A stretch of DNA of 64,000 bases from contig NZ_JBDXXH010000002.1 in NCBI RefSeq assembly GCF_040373385.1, forward strand, positions 558,001 to 622,000, in the 5' to 3' direction. A program made the position numbers and the translations under genes. The notes beneath the pieces were generated by a model. It was not told where the DNA came from. It worked only from the letters and a program-made list of their open reading frames with translations, and ran no database searches. Positions within the stretch are counted from its first letter, which is position 1. Each line of letters begins with the position of its first letter. The DNA is from Nitratidesulfovibrio sp. Its GTDB lineage: Bacteria; Desulfobacterota; Desulfovibrionia; Desulfovibrionales; Desulfovibrionaceae. Below are positions 61,574 to 64,000 of the stretch, one piece after another.

Positions 61574-62377
61574 ATGACCGCCACTGCCGTCACCACCCGC
61601 ACTGCTTCCGCCCATTCCGCTTCCGGCGGGGGCATCGTCTGCATCACCGGGGCCACCGCCGGGTTCGGCGCTGCCACAGCCCGCCGCTTTGCCGCCGACG
61701 GCTGGCGCATCATCGCCACCGGACGCCGCCAGGACAGGCTGGACGCGCTGGTGGCGGAACTGGGGGCCGACACGTGCCTGCCGCTGTGCTTCGACGTGCG
61801 CGACGGCGACGCGGTGCAGGCCGCGCTTCAGAACCTGCCCGAGGCGTGGCGCGCCGTGGATGTGCTGGTGAACAATGCCGGTCTTGCCCTGGGCCTGGAA
61901 CCCGCCCACCGATGCAACATGGACGACTGGACGACCATGGTGGACACCAACATCAAGGGGCTGCTGCACGTTACCCGTGCCCTGCTGCCCGGCATGGTGG
62001 AGCGCGGGCGCGGCCACGTGGTCAACCTGGGATCCATCACCGGCACCTATGCCTACCCCGGGGCCAACGTGTATGGTGGCACCAAGGCGTTCGTCATGCA
62101 GTTTTCGCGGGGCCTGCGGGCCGATCTGCACGGCACTGGCGTGCGCGTGACCAACATCGAACCGGGACTTGCGGAAAGCGAGTTTTCCGTGGTGCGCTTT
62201 GGTGGTGATGCCGACCGCGCTGCAAAGCTGTACCAGGGCACCGACCCGCTTCGTCCGGAAGATATCGCGGACACCATTGCGTGGGCCGTGTCCTGCCCGG
62301 CGCACGTCAACGTGAACCGCATCGAGGTCATGCCCACCTGCCAGTCGTTCGGCGCGCTTCCCGTTCACCGCGCCTAG
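61574..62377 (+). CDS. ydfG: Short-chain dehydrogenase, YdfG-like 3-hydroxy acid dehydrogenase
   Basis: A 267-aa NADP-dependent SDR. TGATAGFGAATARRF is the Rossmann loop, ATGRRQDRLD suggests NADP preference, NNAGLALGLEPAH is the NNAG motif, and catalytic Ser-Tyr-Lys lie in LGSITGTYAYPGANVYGGTK. The C-terminal IEPGLAESEFSVVRFGGD and PAHVNVNRIEVMPT resemble E. coli YdfG, which reduces malonic semialdehyde and oxidises L-allo-threonine and serine. ATG at 61574. Confidence 0.88.
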   Translation: MTATAVTTRTASAHSASGGGIVCITGATAGFGAATARRFAADGWRIIATGRRQDRLDALVAELGADTCLPLCFDVRDGDAVQAALQNLPEAWRAVDVLVNNAGLALGLEPAHRCNMDDWTTMVDTNIKGLLHVTRALLPGMVERGRGHVVNLGSITGTYAYPGANVYGGTKAFVMQFSRGLRADLHGTGVRVTNIEPGLAESEFSVVRFGGDADRAAKLYQGTDPLRPEDIADTIAWAVSCPAHVNVNRIEVMPTCQSFGALPVHRA

Positions 62378-62456
62378 CATCGTCCGCAACTCCGGGCGGT
62401 CGCCCGGAGATTCCCCATTCCCGGCAACCACCCGGCGCTGTACAATCCGCCTGCAC

Positions 62457-62485
62457 TGCCCCGCCATACGCGATATGGCGGGGCA
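62457..62485. other. Perfect hairpin between ydfG-like gene and marC
   Basis: TGCCCCGCCATA (62457-62468) pairs with TATGGCGGGGCA (62474-62485) around five bases. No T-run follows; it may be a factor-assisted terminator or a 5' UTR structure of the next gene. Confidence 0.55.
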
Positions 62486-62526
62486 ACCGGGCATGCACAC
62501 CCTGCCACCCCACCGGAGCGGCATCC

Positions 62527-63129
62527 ATGAGCGCCATCGCCAACCTGTTCGTGACCACCTTCGTCAAGATGTTCTTTCTGCTGACCCCGTTCTTCGTGCT
62601 GACCATGTTCCTGACCATGACCAGGGACATGACGCCCCAGGTGCAGCGCAGGCTTGCCGTGCGGGTGGGCGTGGCCGTGTACATCGTGTGCATGTGCCTG
62701 TATTTTTTCGGCGAATACATCTTCGACCTGTTCGGCATCACCCTTGATGCCTTTCGCATCGGCTCCGGTTCGTTGCTGTTCCTTTCCGCCGTGGCCCTGG
62801 TGCGCGACCCCTCGCCCTCGCGCGTGCAGGAAGTGAACGGCGACATCAGCGTGGTGCCGCTGGCCATTCCCATTACCGTGGGGCCTGCCACCATCGGTGC
62901 GCTGATGGTCATGGGCGCCACGGTGCGTGCCCCGCTGGAGCGGGTCATGGCCAGTCTGGGCCTGCTGGCCGCGGTGGTGTGCGTGGGGGTGATCCTGTAC
63001 ATCGGCCCGGCCATCGAAAAGCTGCTGGGGCGTACCGGTATTTCCATTCTCAGCAAGATCACCGGGCTGATCCTGGCGGCGTTGTCCGCGCAGATCGTGT
63101 TCACCGGGGTGCGCGGGTTCCTGAACTGA
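62527..63129 (+). CDS. MarC/UPF0056-family membrane protein
   Basis: A 200-aa protein with six helices. It begins FVTTFVKMFFLLTPFFVLTM, contains FGITLDAFRIGSGSLLFLSA and the conserved VPLAIPITVGPATIGALMVM, and ends GLILAALSAQIVFTGVRGF. These are the usual MarC landmarks. Transport function is unproven; the name comes from a mis-assigned multidrug locus. ATG at 62527. Confidence 0.9.
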   Translation: MSAIANLFVTTFVKMFFLLTPFFVLTMFLTMTRDMTPQVQRRLAVRVGVAVYIVCMCLYFFGEYIFDLFGITLDAFRIGSGSLLFLSAVALVRDPSPSRVQEVNGDISVVPLAIPITVGPATIGALMVMGATVRAPLERVMASLGLLAAVVCVGVILYIGPAIEKLLGRTGISILSKITGLILAALSAQIVFTGVRGFLN

Positions 63130-63155
63130 TCCCCGCCCGGACTTTGCCAGATTGC

Positions 63156-63191
63156 AGGGGGCCGTCCGTTCCACTGAACGGGCGGCCCCCT
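63156..63191 (+). terminator. Terminator after marC
   Basis: AGGGGGCCGTCCGTT (63156-63170) pairs with AACGGGCGGCCCCCT (63177-63191) with one mismatch. The T-run is weak. The remainder of the gap up to 63,461 shows no gene. Confidence 0.55.
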
Positions 63192-63461
63192 GTGCGTTTC
63201 CGGCAGATATGTCAGGCATGGCTGGTGGCGGCTGCCGGCTGTCGTTGTCTTGTTCGCCGCTGCAAGCCAGTCCCCCGGCCCTCTGCACTTTTCGCAGGAA
63301 TGTTGTCGCGCACGGCTGCCGCTGCCATGGCATGGCCGAGACCGGGCATGGTTCCACCTGGTCACGCCCGGACTGATCGCACCACGAACACGACGGGGCA
63401 CTGCACGCCACGATGGGGCATGGCGGGGGCAGGACACCGAACAGCCAGGTCACGCTACGGG

Positions 63462-63501
63462 TAAAAGAAAGGGCGGCCTCCCTCGGGGGGGCCGCCCTGT
63501 G
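63462..63501 (-). terminator. Terminator after bamD
   Basis: On the minus strand AGGGCGGCC pairs with GGCCGCCCT, followed by TTCTTTTACC. It lies just beyond the bamD stop. Confidence 0.75.
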
Positions 63502-63522
63502 CTGCATGTGCTGCCGGAAATC

Positions 63523-64000
63523 CTACAGCCAGTTGAACCAGCGCTTCCACGAGCCTTCGCGCTGATCCTGCACCTGCTGCGACTGCTGCTGGCGGTACTT
63601 GAGGTAGGCAACCTTGCTCTTTGCTTCGGCGTGGTCGCGCAGATCCTCGATTTCCGGGAAGTTCTCCACCACGTACACGTAGCGGCGCCAGGCGGCACCA
63701 TAGCGTTCTGCACGCCAGAAGAAGTCGCCGATGTACAGTTCGCGCTCGGCGAGCAGGCGGCGGCATTCGGCAATGTGCTGCTTGGACTTCTCGGCGTATT
63801 CGGTGCCGGGGTAGCTTTCGCGCAGGCGCTGGTAGTACTGGATGGCTTCCGTCAGGCCCGTGGTGGGCCTGTCGATGGACAGAAAGGCTTTCTGGCGCGA
63901 CTGCCCCACCTGGTACAGCACGTAGGGAATGGCCTCGTGCCGGGGGTGCAGGGTTTCGAATTCCTTGTAGGCTTCGCCCGCCAGCAGGTAGTCCTCATCC
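63523..64000 (-). CDS. bamD: Outer-membrane assembly lipoprotein BamD (YfiO), C-terminal part
   Basis: The last ~158 codons of a TPR-type protein of the BAM complex; the lipoprotein signal lies beyond the window. Visible TPR-like helices are [60 protein letters not shown] and [20 protein letters not shown], the usual BamD signatures. The frame is open through base 64000. Confidence 0.9.
   Translation of the reverse strand, partial: DEDYLLAGEAYKEFETLHPRHEAIPYVLYQVGQSRQKAFLSIDRPTTGLTEAIQYYQRLRESYPGTEYAEKSKQHIAECRRLLAERELYIGDFFWRAERYGAAWRRYVYVVENFPEIEDLRDHAEAKSKVAYLKYRQQQSQQVQDQREGSWKRWFNWL

Overview
The window looks like the chromosome of a sulfate-reducing deltaproteobacterium of the Desulfovibrionaceae (Desulfovibrio/Nitratidesulfovibrio type). 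The evidence is the GC-rich coding style, the tmRNA proteolysis tag ANNYEYALAA, a lactate permease, a lutABC-type lactate oxidation operon, and the housekeeping gene set. This is inferred from gene content; no database was searched.

Left core region (1-21,350): the N-terminal part of an MsbA-type lipid A exporter, yedF, an rluB-type pseudouridine synthase, lolA, ftsK, aroQ-efp, engB, the LPS exporter pair lptF-lptG, uppP, tRNA-Met(CAT), an Nramp metal transporter, lactate permease, phoU, greA, several small unknown genes, and tmRNA (ssrA).

Accessory region (21,684-44,271): a 22.6-kb genomic island sits in the 3' end of ssrA. It is bounded by an 18-bp direct repeat, has a tyrosine integrase beside the left end, and carries GGATACAA-type repeats at both ends. 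From left to right it holds: the integrase; a low-GC two-gene operon (endonuclease-like N-terminus protein plus alpha-solenoid protein) that I cannot assign to a named system; a protein with polymerase palm-like motifs; a serine resolvase; a type I-C CRISPR-Cas locus in the order cas5-cas8c-cas7-cas3 without cas1, cas2 or cas4, with a 36-repeat array; two paralogous small membrane proteins; a structured RNA gene; a Gabija-type pair (GajA OLD/TOPRIM nuclease and GajB UvrD-like helicase); and then a decayed copy of the small membrane gene and a second copy of the same RNA. The two RNA copies share a promoter, a fold with one compensatory base-pair change, and a 3' terminator. They bracket the Gabija genes.

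Just outside the island, after what is probably the original ssrA terminator, lies a second AT-rich insertion (44,338-46,624). It is a two-gene operon: a P-loop kinase fused to a PurZ-like adenylosuccinate synthetase in which the catalytic Asp of GDEGKG is Ser, followed by a DUF7002/ADP-ribosyltransferase-like protein. This is my strongest candidate for an undescribed system.

Right core region (46,700-64,000): a periplasmic solute-binding protein, an OXA-type class D beta-lactamase, a membrane protein with a long repetitive tail, a beta-carbonic anhydrase, a hybrid histidine kinase, a CDF cation exporter, a solitary AT-rich SIR2-domain gene followed by a tRNA/tmRNA 3'-end-like remnant, a DUF1653 protein, lutA-lutB-lutC, a YdfG-type dehydrogenase, a MarC-family protein and the C-terminal part of bamD.
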